This document shows, in pieces, positions 1 to 6,431 of a stretch of DNA of 7,812 nucleotides. The notes under the pieces are model-generated. The model was not told the DNA's origin and made no database searches. It saw only the letters and a program-made list of their open reading frames with translations. Each line of letters begins with the position of its first letter. Position 1 is the stretch's first letter. The DNA lies in the NCBI GenBank assembly GCA_016209785.1, contig JACQVM010000260.1, positions 1 through 7,812 on the forward strand, in the 5' to 3' direction. The DNA is from Candidatus Melainabacteria bacterium (GTDB lineage Bacteria > Cyanobacteriota > Vampirovibrionia > Obscuribacterales > Obscuribacteraceae). The translations under genes and the position numbers were made by a program.

Positions 1-1130
1 ACCTTGAGAGCAACGACAAACGACTAACCATGTCATTCCGAAAGCAACTAGCATATGAGGCATTCGTGCGAACGGCACGCTACGATCACAGTATCTCAAA
101 CTATCTGGGTGGATGCATTGAGACTGGCTCTGGCGATTTGCACAAGAGACTTCCTGAATGCTTGACACTTAACCTTAGAAAGTATCAGGATCTTCGCTAT
201 GGAGAAAACCCACACCAAATTGCTGGATGGTATGCTCTTGTATCCTCTGAAAGTTGCTCGGCTCCCGTATTTAGTGACATTGGCTTTCCGCCATTCACAC
301 AGTTGCAGGGTAAGGAACTTTCCTCGAATAATGTTACAGATGTATATGCTTTGGTTAAGATCTTGCGTGATATCGGTTCACCTGGAGCATGCATCATCAA
401 GCACAATAATCCTTGTGGTGTGGCGCTTGGGAAGAGTATTCACAATGCTTTCGAGAAGGCCTATAAAACAGATCCTGTCTCGGCATTTGGGGGAGTGTAT
501 GGCTTAACCGAACCTGTTGATGCCTCATTAGCCTCGCGCATTGTTGAGAGTTTTGTTGAGATTATTCTTGCACCCGACTTTGATGAGTCCGCCTTAAGGA
601 TTCTTGCTAAGAAGAAGAACTTGCGTGTGTTACGCCACCATGCCCTCAAGTCGTCTTGCAAAGCACATGAAGTATGGCATATGAAAGACTTGCAAGACTT
701 TGGCTGGCTTTGTGAACAGGATGCTGAGGACCCAGTCATGCCTGCTCAGTTTAGGTGTGTTACAGAACAAGCAGCTGATTCTTCTCTAGCTGGCGATGTA
801 GCGTTTGCTTGGTCAGTGGTTACTCACTTGACGTCTAATGCCATTTTGGTTGCTAAAGATCTCTCATCGCTAGGATTTGGTATTGGTCAAACAAGTCGTA
901 TTGCTAGCGTTGAGATAGCACTCAAGCAAGCTGGAGTCGCAGCCAAAGGAGGAGTTTTGGCTAGTGATGGTTTCTTTCCACAAGTGGACAACATAGATGC
1001 TGCGGCCAAAGCAGGTATTTCCGTGATCGTGCAACCTGGCGGGAGCCTTAAAGATCCAGGGGTAATCGCTGCATGCAACCAGGCTGGGATTGCCATGCTG
1101 TTCACAGGACAGCGTTGCTTTAAGCACTGA
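1..1130 (+). CDS. purH: Bifunctional AICAR formyltransferase / IMP cyclohydrolase PurH, 5'-truncated by the window edge
   Basis: This enzyme catalyses the last two steps of de novo purine synthesis in the cytoplasm: formylation of AICAR with 10-formyl-THF, then ring closure to IMP. The frame is open from the left edge, reading LESNDKRLT before the ATG at 30. That ATG is therefore internal, and roughly the first 150 residues (most of the cyclohydrolase domain) lie outside. Counting from the ATG, SFRKQLAYEAF (2-12) is the end of the cyclohydrolase part and RYGENPHQ (56-63) opens the transformylase. KHNNPCG (124-130) carries the catalytic Lys-His pair, followed by DPVSAFGG (148-155), QPGGS (335-339) and the family's terminal FTGxRxFxH pattern. 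The length of the visible part fits a complete C-terminus. Oddities are THLTSNA, GIGQTSR and FGWLCEQD, where relatives usually have KxVKSNA, GAGQ and GGLLVQD. Family assignment is secure; the divergence looks like lineage drift, not inactivation. Confidence 0.96.
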   Translation, partial: LESNDKRLTMSFRKQLAYEAFVRTARYDHSISNYLGGCIETGSGDLHKRLPECLTLNLRKYQDLRYGENPHQIAGWYALVSSESCSAPVFSDIGFPPFTQLQGKELSSNNVTDVYALVKILRDIGSPGACIIKHNNPCGVALGKSIHNAFEKAYKTDPVSAFGGVYGLTEPVDASLASRIVESFVEIILAPDFDESALRILAKKKNLRVLRHHALKSSCKAHEVWHMKDLQDFGWLCEQDAEDPVMPAQFRCVTEQAADSSLAGDVAFAWSVVTHLTSNAILVAKDLSSLGFGIGQTSRIASVEIALKQAGVAAKGGVLASDGFFPQVDNIDAAAKAGISVIVQPGGSLKDPGVIAACNQAGIAMLFTGQRCFKH

Positions 1131-1192
1131 GACTTAAACCTTAGATAAGAGGTTAAACTTACCTGTAAGTAGCGTGTAACCTGCTGATCTAA

Positions 1193-1199
1193 AGAGGAG
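1193..1199 (+). promoter_or_regulatory. Strong Shine-Dalgarno of the 1208 gene
   Basis: AGAGGAG lies 8 bases before the ATG at 1208. It is the strongest ribosome binding site on the plus strand here. It fixes that start codon and supports the gene as real despite its lack of a recognised family. Confidence 0.75.
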
Positions 1200-1207
1200 A
1201 ATCATCA

Positions 1208-1873
1208 ATGAGAAGCTTTTTGTTTAGTGCTGGCACATTGTTTGCATCTCTGGCAGTAGGGGTTGAGCTAGGGTTTTTGTGCTATTTGGGGGTGCCACCA
1301 GTTTGTAGCCAAGAGATAGTCCAGAGCAAGGGTGCTAACGCATTAGCTAAAGCGGTGGCTGTGCATCCAGCAGAAGCCTCGCTAAAAAGTATTCGCGATG
1401 TCATTAATCGGCTTAGATCTGCAGCTTTGGCAGTAATTAACGATGTAGAGCAAAGAGATATGGCAGTGGTTGGTGAGCCTATGCTTATTCAGCCTATAGC
1501 TATGAAAGATGACACACATGCTATTGGCTGGGCTCAAGAGATGGAGGATCTTGGACCTGCACTGCCGCCACGCAAGAGGTGGCTTGATGTAGATGTCTCA
1601 AATGTAGGCGAACTTCTTCAGCTGCTGCAGTCCGAGGTTGCTGCCATGGTATTTCCTGACGATGGGCAAGCACAATGTAAGGAATCGTTGGCTAACGTCA
1701 ACTCCGTCGTTAACGACATGCTAGCTCACTATCAAAGCTTGAAGGAGCTTACCAAAGGTCCCCAGTACGACAATCTAGCCATTGGCAAGCAAGTGCTTAA
1801 GATTTACGATGATGCTGCGGCAATGGAGGCACCGTGGAAGGACCTCGTCAAGCTTATAAAGAACAAAAGTTAG
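1208..1873 (+). CDS. Exported helical protein of unknown function (221 aa)
   Basis: I do not recognise this protein. The N-terminus is signal-peptide-like: MRSF, then an uninterrupted hydrophobic stretch to about residue 32, with a plausible signal peptidase I site after VCS (32-34). The mature part of about 185 residues looks mostly alpha-helical. Leu/Ala-rich amphipathic helices occur near 55-85 (SIRDVINRLR), 132-148 and 160-182, and the C-terminus is lysine-rich. Cysteine 157 is the only cysteine in the likely mature chain, so no internal disulfide is expected. There is no repeat or catalytic motif. The start is supported by AGAGGAG 8 bases upstream. The gene follows purH by 77 bases on the same strand and could be read through from it. 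It converges on ppk2 with only 17 bases between the stop codons. A periplasmic or surface helical-bundle protein is the most that can be inferred. Confidence 0.8.
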   Translation: MRSFLFSAGTLFASLAVGVELGFLCYLGVPPVCSQEIVQSKGANALAKAVAVHPAEASLKSIRDVINRLRSAALAVINDVEQRDMAVVGEPMLIQPIAMKDDTHAIGWAQEMEDLGPALPPRKRWLDVDVSNVGELLQLLQSEVAAMVFPDDGQAQCKESLANVNSVVNDMLAHYQSLKELTKGPQYDNLAIGKQVLKIYDDAAAMEAPWKDLVKLIKNKS

Positions 1874-1890
1874 CTCACAAGGTTCTATCT

Positions 1891-2775
1891 TCAAGGCTCA
1901 CTCTCAAGTAATTCTATTGCCTCAAGAAGCTGTTTCTTGTGAGTAGTGCTTACCGTCGGATAGCTTAGCTTTAGCTCCTTCAGTTTCTCACAAATAACAT
2001 AGGCTACTGCCAGTCGTGTGGTTGGCTTATGATTAGCCGGCACAATAAACCAGGGTGCCCACTTGCTGCTGGTGTGATTGAAACAATCCTCATAGGCCCG
2101 CATATATTTATCCCAGTATGCTCGTTCTTTAATGTCACCTGCTGAAAACTTCCAGTTTTTCTGAGGTAGTTTAATACGCTCCAGAAACCTCTTCGTTTGT
2201 TCTTCCTTGGATACATGAAGAAAAAACTTCAATACTATGATGCCATTGTTGACTAAATACTTCTCAAAATTGTTGATTTCCTCAAACCGTTGTTTCCAGA
2301 TGTTGTCTCCTTTGGTTTTTTTCGGCAACTGTTCATGGGCAAGAAGTTCCGGGTGCACACGCGTTACGAGCACTTCTTCATAATATGAGCGATTGAAGAT
2401 TCCAATTCGTCCTCTTTCCGGCAATGCCTTAAAACATCTCCAGAGATAGTCATGATCAAGTTCTTCGGTTGACGGTGTCTTGAAGCTGTAAACTTGGCAT
2501 CCTTGAGGGTTAAGTCCTGACATGACATGCTTGATGGTGCCATCTTTGCCGGCTGCGTCCATGGCTTGAAGAATAATCAAGACTGCATAAGTGTCTTGAG
2601 CATAAAGCTTGTCTTGCAGCTCTGATAGGAGTTGAATTCCTGCCTGTAGCCGGGTTTGAGCTTCTTGCTTGGACAGTCCTGGCAGGGTGTAGCAAGGATC
2701 ATAATCTTGCTTCAAGGATATCTTAGTGCCCGACGGCACAATGAGCTTGCCAATTAAAGCGTCCTTTTTTATCAC
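1891..2775 (-). CDS. ppk2: PPK2-family polyphosphate kinase (polyphosphate:nucleotide phosphotransferase)
   Basis: PPK2 enzymes move phosphate between polyphosphate and nucleoside mono- or diphosphates in the cytoplasm, regenerating ADP/ATP or GTP or storing phosphate. The 294-residue length matches single-domain PPK2. The Walker A loop is DAAGKDG (73-79), followed by the family block SGLNPQGCQVYSFKTPSTEE (86-105). The Walker B region is IGIFNRSYYEEVLVTRVHP (124-142). The lid and C-terminal core follow as KNWKFSAGDIKER (206-218), YWDKYMRAYED (220-230) and the conserved SSKWAPWFIVPANHK (236-250). All expected catalytic elements are present. The overall style resembles enzymes that accept AMP as well as ADP (class III, or the related PPK2_rel_1 group), but class cannot be settled by eye. 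The start is GTG: an in-frame stop lies at 2806-2808 and no ATG intervenes. AGG sits 9 bases before the GTG. A candidate promoter and operator lie just upstream. Confidence 0.95.
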   Translation of the reverse strand: MIKKDALIGKLIVPSGTKISLKQDYDPCYTLPGLSKQEAQTRLQAGIQLLSELQDKLYAQDTYAVLIILQAMDAAGKDGTIKHVMSGLNPQGCQVYSFKTPSTEELDHDYLWRCFKALPERGRIGIFNRSYYEEVLVTRVHPELLAHEQLPKKTKGDNIWKQRFEEINNFEKYLVNNGIIVLKFFLHVSKEEQTKRFLERIKLPQKNWKFSAGDIKERAYWDKYMRAYEDCFNHTSSKWAPWFIVPANHKPTTRLAVAYVICEKLKELKLSYPTVSTTHKKQLLEAIELLESEP

Positions 2776-2799
2776 ACTAGTAAACCTATCTTGCCTGCC

Positions 2800-2823
2800 A
2801 ATTGCTTAGCAATTTCCGCAATT
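2800..2823. promoter_or_regulatory. Operator-like cluster of three AATTGC half-sites
   Basis: Positions 2800-2814 form a perfect inverted repeat, AATTGCT-T-AGCAATT (7-base arms, one central base). A third copy of the half-site, GCAATT, follows at 2818-2823. The cluster starts immediately downstream of the candidate -10 box of ppk2 and would overlap the transcription start, a typical place for a repressor site. The central spacing of one base is too tight for a full hairpin, so a protein-binding site is likelier than a terminator. No regulator can be named. Confidence 0.35.
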
Positions 2824-2829
2824 AGTATA
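2824..2829 (-). promoter_or_regulatory. Candidate -10 box for ppk2
   Basis: On the minus strand the sequence reads TATACT, one mismatch from TATAAT, about 49 bases before the GTG start of ppk2. Transcription would begin near 2815-2818 and give a leader of about 40 bases. No convincing -35 hexamer is seen 16-18 bases upstream (CGCTGA/GCTGAA region), so the promoter may be weak, activator-dependent or not real. Confidence 0.35.
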
Positions 2830-2980
2830 AAACGATGATATGAACTTCAGCGGTGCCGGAATCGACAAGCAGTTGTCATACGCCCGCCGTATTTGAGCAA
2901 CACCACGCCACTATGGTCGAGGAAAGTTTGACCTTTATGGGACACTAATATGTCATGTGCTTTTTACTAGTAATCAAGTC

Positions 2981-3169
2981 TTATTGTGTACCCTTGGCAT
3001 CGCTTCCTTGCTGTCCAAGATATTCAGAATTCATCACCCCGAACAAGTCGATCGCGTGCTGCATGCTTGGTGTGATGGACTGTAGCAACAACGTTTTGCA
3101 GATGCTCGTGTCAAAAGGTTCCACATTGATTGTGAAATCATGCGATTTGAGGAAGTTACCATGGCTCAA
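2981..3169 (-). CDS. Doubtful small ORF (62 aa) overlapping the 3' end of the TPR gene
   Basis: This frame starts at a TTG 14 bases inside the end of the TPR gene, in another frame, so translation could be coupled to it. The product contains DFTINVEPF and SMQHAIDLFGVMN, has no signal peptide or membrane segment, and matches nothing I know. AAGG lies only about 3 bases before the TTG, too close for a good ribosome site. Codon choice looks natural for this genome, but a frame of this length arises easily by chance. It could equally be the surviving part of a decayed gene continuing into the 2847-2945 stretch. Confidence 0.22.
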   Translation of the reverse strand: MSHGNFLKSHDFTINVEPFDTSICKTLLLQSITPSMQHAIDLFGVMNSEYLGQQGSDAKGTQ

Positions 3170-4640
3170 CTACCTTAAATGGAAACTCAAAAGTAACATT
3201 GCCAACAACAACTTTTAACCAGGCTTGAGCAAATGGGTCATTGTGAAAAAACACAATACTAGTTCGAGATTCATTTGCCCCGATGTTTACCGGCTCAAGG
3301 TTCATAAGTCCCATATCACTCTCAACTGCCGGGCCAGGCTCAATCACTGCCTCACCACGAGCATGCATTCGCTCTCTGTAGGCCAAGTCAGGCAAACTGA
3401 TAGGAACAGTCCCCCACTTGCCATAAGTTCCAAACACATTGCCACCATAATTGTCTGCTAAATCTGGCAACGCCCCGCGCAGTTGACCAATATTTGGACG
3501 AGCTCTTTGAATGTTTACAAGCACTGGCTTTCTACGAGTAAGGTCCCATACAGCTCTTTCCCAATACACTCTGTCAATAGCATTAGGTTCTAGCTGAGTT
3601 ATTGGCTTGTACTGTGGCTTTGTAGCACAAAGAGACACGGATCCTAGTCCAATCTCAATACGCTCCCGGGTTGTGTTGGTTAGTGAAATGAGCGCTCCGT
3701 AAAACTTCCCACCAGAGCTTTTGCCAACATTTACCAGAGCTGTTGCAATCCTTAATCCATTTGCACTCAAGTACCGAACTGGATAACGATCATCAGGGAT
3801 TTCACGTGCTCCAGGCAACCCTGCATGCCAACGAACAATTACTGATCCACGAACTACAGCAGGCTCATTAAAGCGTACGAAAGAATCCACAATGGCTTGA
3901 GAACGCTCAAGCAACGCTTGCCCCTCTGCAGCTTTTCCTTGAGATTTAAGGAAAAGCCCAAAATCCTGTAGCCCATCAGCTAAATCTAGTCGCTCAAATC
4001 CTGGATGTGTCTCCAAAATTATAAGACAACGTACAAACAATGGCTCTGCTTCGTGAGTCCAGCCTTGAGAAGCCTTTATTTTGGCTAAAAGACGAAGACT
4101 TTGACCAACATCGTGATACTCCGTGCCAAAACTTTCCTCACGAATGGCTAGACTTTCAACACACAAGTCCTCAGCTATAGCATATTGCCCGCTAACATAT
4201 TTGGTAAGCGCTAGAACATACAGTGCTTGGGCCACTGGCAGTGAGTTGGAACCCATTAGTTGCCTTGCCTTGGCAATGGAAAGCTTGATGTACTTTTCAG
4301 CTTGTCCAAAGTCTTCCATTGCTGCATAGACACTAGCAAGTCCAATGTAAGAGCTAACCAGCAACTGCTGATCAACGCCAACTTTCTTAGCCTCACTAGC
4401 CGCAGCCAGCAGCCTCACAAGAGCCAGCTCAAACGTGCGCTTCTCCAGTGAGCTAATCCCAGCATTAAAATAGCGTGACCAACGCTCATCTGACACGCTC
4501 AAACCTGCCTTACAATAGTTCTGCAGTGTGAGAAGCTCTGCCCCATAAGCAGGCACCAGCATACAACTGCTAATGCTGACAAAAAGCAACCAGGAGAGCC
4601 AATTAATCCTGATCAATTTGTTTTCACGTCTTACATGCAC
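3156..4640 (-). CDS. Exported TPR-repeat protein with an unassigned beta-rich C-terminal region (494 aa)
   Basis: The N-terminus (basic residues 4-11, hydrophobic 14-31, AYG|AE near residue 33) is a signal peptide for signal peptidase I. ISSC at 23-26 also fits a lipobox, so a lipoprotein cannot be excluded. About five tetratricopeptide repeats with roughly 42-residue spacing, as in kinesin-light-chain-like TPRs, cover about 53-255. The helix pairs start near 55, 93, 135, 177 and 220, with the usual small and aromatic residues (for example AEKYIKLSIAKARQ and AEDLCVESLAIREE). TPRs bind protein partners; the partner here is unknown. The C-terminal half (about 256-494) is rich in strands and unrecognised, and ends in alternating hydrophobic strands (LKVVVGNVTFEFPFKV). 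The start is a GTG at 4640: an in-frame stop lies at 4647-4649, and GAGG sits 10 bases before it. The gene is divergent from the beta-propeller gene with 70 bases between starts, so they may share control. Confidence 0.88.
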   Translation of the reverse strand: MHVRRENKLIRINWLSWLLFVSISSCMLVPAYGAELLTLQNYCKAGLSVSDERWSRYFNAGISSLEKRTFELALVRLLAAASEAKKVGVDQQLLVSSYIGLASVYAAMEDFGQAEKYIKLSIAKARQLMGSNSLPVAQALYVLALTKYVSGQYAIAEDLCVESLAIREESFGTEYHDVGQSLRLLAKIKASQGWTHEAEPLFVRCLIILETHPGFERLDLADGLQDFGLFLKSQGKAAEGQALLERSQAIVDSFVRFNEPAVVRGSVIVRWHAGLPGAREIPDDRYPVRYLSANGLRIATALVNVGKSSGGKFYGALISLTNTTRERIEIGLGSVSLCATKPQYKPITQLEPNAIDRVYWERAVWDLTRRKPVLVNIQRARPNIGQLRGALPDLADNYGGNVFGTYGKWGTVPISLPDLAYRERMHARGEAVIEPGPAVESDMGLMNLEPVNIGANESRTSIVFFHNDPFAQAWLKVVVGNVTFEFPFKVVEPW

Positions 4641-4710
4641 AAAGTGTTATCCTCAGCTTAATTGTCCCATCTAGGTTGTTTTTTTGTTTGCACTCCCTCA
4701 CTTACAGCCC
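4641..4710. promoter_or_regulatory. Divergent intergenic region between the TPR gene and the beta-propeller gene
   Basis: These 70 bases separate two starts pointing away from each other, so promoters for both genes should be here or reach slightly into the coding parts. A T-rich stretch lies at about 4677-4689. TTGTCC is a weak -35 candidate for the plus strand, but no good -10 follows at the right distance. GAGG for the minus-strand gene is visible. I cannot place promoters with confidence. Confidence 0.35.
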
Positions 4711-5670
4711 ATGCAGTCCAAGCTACCTTTTATTCGCAGCCACCATACGTGCTTAGTGCTAATGGTTGTCGTATTTACATATGTTCTGCAACTGCAGAGT
4801 GTCAGATCGCAACCCCCACCAAGACCAGAGCATGGTCCGTGGAATAATGATCTTTACATCTTGGAATCAACCAATGGATTCAACTTCTCAAATGCCCACA
4901 AACTTTTTGAACGGGCTGGTGTAGCAACTTTAGTGCAAGATTCGCAAAACCGTCTCATTGCAGCTTTCCAGTGGTTTCCATTTGATGATTCTGATTCATT
5001 TGATCGGGTTGCGGTAAGTTTTTCCTATGACAGTGGAAAAAGCTGGAGTCATCCTCAAACGATCAACATTGAAGGACTACCGGAAGGTTTTATGCGCCCT
5101 TTTGATCCCACACTTGTAGTACTTGATGATGGTAGGTTGAGACTTTACTTCTCCTCACACAACTATGACAATCGCATACCAGCAACCTACTCGGCTGTCT
5201 CTGCCGATGGCATTCATTACACATTCGAGCCTGGGATACGTTTTGCCGCTCCAGGAGAAATGGTGATTGACTGCGCTGTAGGCAGACTAGGTGACACATG
5301 GCATTACTATGCGCCTGTTCAAGGTACCCGGGGAGTTGGCTATCATGCCATTTCCCAAGATGGGCTGCACTTTCGCAGACTAGCCAATGTTGAACTGCAA
5401 GGAGCAGAAAACTGGCTTGGTTGTGTGCTACCTACAAATAATGGCCTAAGATTTTATGGGACTGGTCATGGAGTGTGGTCGGCATGGTCCCCAGATGGAA
5501 CGAGGTGGCACAAAGAACATGGTAGCCGAACCCCAGGAGCTGATCCTGCTGTGGCTGCAACAATGAATGGAAAGCTCATCATGATTGTCACCGGTCCGCC
5601 ACGTCATCATGCTAGTCCATCACCATTTCATCAGGCTCGCCCGCCCATAGATCGGCTTGACGAACTCTGA
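4711..5670 (+). CDS. Exported beta-propeller protein with Asp-box-like turns (sialidase / glycoside-hydrolase-like fold)
   Basis: Counted from the ATG at 4711 (319 aa), residues 1-33 form a signal peptide (basic start, hydrophobic 13-28, likely cut VRS|Q), followed by a proline-rich linker. Four Asp-box-like turns follow the pattern S-x-D-(x)-G-x-x-[WYF]: SYDSGKSW (105-112), SADGIHY (164-170), SQDGLHF (215-221) and SPDGTRW (260-266), spaced 45-59 residues apart. Blade-core strands such as DPTLVVLDDGRLRLYF (132-147) and DPAVAATMNGKLIMIV (278-293) occur about five times. This indicates a five-bladed propeller as in GH43/GH32-type enzymes; classical sialidases have six blades. The sialidase FRIP motif is absent, so activity is not assured. 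A TTG at 4684, with AGG about 6 bases upstream, would add nine residues; I prefer the ATG because it gives a cleaner signal peptide. The C-terminus is rich in Pro and His. Confidence 0.82.
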   Translation: MQSKLPFIRSHHTCLVLMVVVFTYVLQLQSVRSQPPPRPEHGPWNNDLYILESTNGFNFSNAHKLFERAGVATLVQDSQNRLIAAFQWFPFDDSDSFDRVAVSFSYDSGKSWSHPQTINIEGLPEGFMRPFDPTLVVLDDGRLRLYFSSHNYDNRIPATYSAVSADGIHYTFEPGIRFAAPGEMVIDCAVGRLGDTWHYYAPVQGTRGVGYHAISQDGLHFRRLANVELQGAENWLGCVLPTNNGLRFYGTGHGVWSAWSPDGTRWHKEHGSRTPGADPAVAATMNGKLIMIVTGPPRHHASPSPFHQARPPIDRLDEL

Positions 5671-5695
5671 TACAGCTACCATTCTCTGTTTGCCA

Positions 5696-5708
5696 CTTGT
5701 GACACAAG
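5696..5708. other. Short perfect palindrome between convergent genes
   Basis: CTTGTG-A-CACAAG (6-base arms, one central base) lies between the stops of the beta-propeller gene (5670) and the 5720 gene. In RNA it could only form a 4-base stem with a 5-base loop, and no T-run follows on either strand. It is therefore a poor intrinsic terminator, though it is the only structure in this short convergent gap. Confidence 0.25.
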
Positions 5709-5719
5709 AAATTGGGGAC

Positions 5720-6373
5720 TTACTTCCATATGATCGATTTAAATGAATCTCGAGCTTTCATGAGATATTTTATGAACTTATCTTTTGGTGCCTGAAACTC
5801 AATTTCTTGCACCACTGCACCAGTACTATCAGCATCAATTAATATCTCTTGCATGTCGATTTGATTTTCCTTGTACCTACCTTCAAGAACTAAAACTAGT
5901 TTGCCATTCAGGTCTTCTGTTCTAGCTGAGGAAAACAAGAATTCTTCAGTACTATCCTTGCCACGCAAAACCTGTGCCAATGATTTCATTTCCTCGGATG
6001 TCAGCCTATGTGCAGGTTGCTCCAATATTGCGTGAAAGGCATCTGCTGCTGTATGGCTAACCGGAACACCTCGATAGAAAAAGCTTATGCGCACGGCAGG
6101 ATCTTCAGGAGAACAAAACTCCTTATAGATACTGTTGCCTCGTACATTGGCTAAAGTTTGGCCTTCCTGCCAGCCGGGAGGCATGGACATAACAGCTACC
6201 TGTCCCATATTCTCAACGTGTTCTAAATCCCCACGAGTTGCCGGGGACTTTTGCTTTGGCTCCTTGTCTTCAAGCAGCTCACGTAGATCTTTCTTATAGT
6301 TATCAACCATTGTCTCAGCTCGCCGTACCTCTGCTGGAGTGTGTCTCATGGTTTGTGGGCTATCTGCATCCAT
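5720..6373 (-). CDS. Hypothetical cytoplasmic protein (217 aa), second gene of the peptidase-like unit
   Basis: I do not recognise this protein. It has no signal peptide or membrane segment. Residues 1-57 are highly charged and probably a helix followed by a flexible linker (EVRRAETMVDNYKKDLRELL, then a KEPKQKSPATRGD stretch). Residues 58-217 look like a compact alpha/beta domain. It opens with VAVMSMPPGWQEG (59-71), contains strands such as VRISFFYRGV (94-103), KLVLVLEGRY (158-167) and MQEILIDAD (174-182), and closes with the helix KFIKYLMKARDSFKSIIW (199-216). That order, a PPGW opening and a final amphipathic helix ending in Trp, recalls PsbP/Mog1/DcrB-type folds. This is a hunch, not an assignment. 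The ATG start is set by AGGAG six bases upstream (6380-6384). It lies 58 bases behind the peptidase-like gene on the same strand and is probably co-transcribed. A chaperone or inhibitor role is possible from context only. Confidence 0.8.
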   Translation of the reverse strand: MDADSPQTMRHTPAEVRRAETMVDNYKKDLRELLEDKEPKQKSPATRGDLEHVENMGQVAVMSMPPGWQEGQTLANVRGNSIYKEFCSPEDPAVRISFFYRGVPVSHTAADAFHAILEQPAHRLTSEEMKSLAQVLRGKDSTEEFLFSSARTEDLNGKLVLVLEGRYKENQIDMQEILIDADSTGAVVQEIEFQAPKDKFIKYLMKARDSFKSIIWK

Positions 6374-6379
6374 TATCTA

Positions 6380-6384
6380 CTCCT
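6380..6384 (-). promoter_or_regulatory. Shine-Dalgarno of the 5720-6373 gene
   Basis: AGGAG on the minus strand lies six bases before the ATG at 6373. The motif and spacing are near ideal and fix the start. Strong independent initiation suggests this gene is translated well even if transcribed from the upstream peptidase-like gene. Confidence 0.7.
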
Positions 6385-6431
6385 ATCTCCGCTCATCCTA
6401 GCACTGTCGGTGACTACAATTACCTAGTAAC

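Larger units (their letters stand above)
2776..3155. other. 380-base gap without a confident gene, between ppk2 and the TPR gene
   Basis: Besides the candidate ppk2 promoter and operator near its left end, this gap holds two short minus-strand open stretches in different frames, 2981-3169 and 2847-2945. Their codon choice looks plausibly coding, but I recognise no family in either. A plus-strand frame from 2955 to 3218 overlaps them and gives a cysteine-rich, unconvincing peptide. There are no T-run terminators, tRNA or insertion-sequence ends. The gap may be an eroded gene or simple regulatory and spacer DNA. Confidence 0.5.

Noticed and set aside
30..32. ATG at 30 as the start of purH
   Set aside because: The frame is open to the left edge and the residues at and after the ATG are the middle of a PurH protein, so the ATG is internal.
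461..739. Minus-strand 92-residue frame inside purH
   Set aside because: It lies entirely antisense to conserved PurH motifs and has no independent support.
1132..1160. Stem-loop after purH (arms near ACTTAAACCT and AGGTTAAACTT) as an intrinsic terminator
   Set aside because: The stem is AT-rich with two mismatches beyond five base pairs, and no T-run follows. Readthrough into the 1208 gene is as likely.
2850..2910. tRNA-like gene in the gap
   Set aside because: The hairpins are too few and too short, and there is no T-loop GTTCRA consensus, anticodon arm or seven-base acceptor stem on either strand.
2955..3218. Plus-strand 87-residue frame in the gap and the end of the TPR gene
   Set aside because: It is rich in Cys with odd composition, has no ribosome site, runs antisense to the certain 3' end of the TPR gene, and competes with more coding-like minus-strand stretches.
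5696..5708. CTTGTGACACAAG as a bidirectional terminator
   Set aside because: The stem is at most four bases once a loop is allowed, and there is no T-run on either side.
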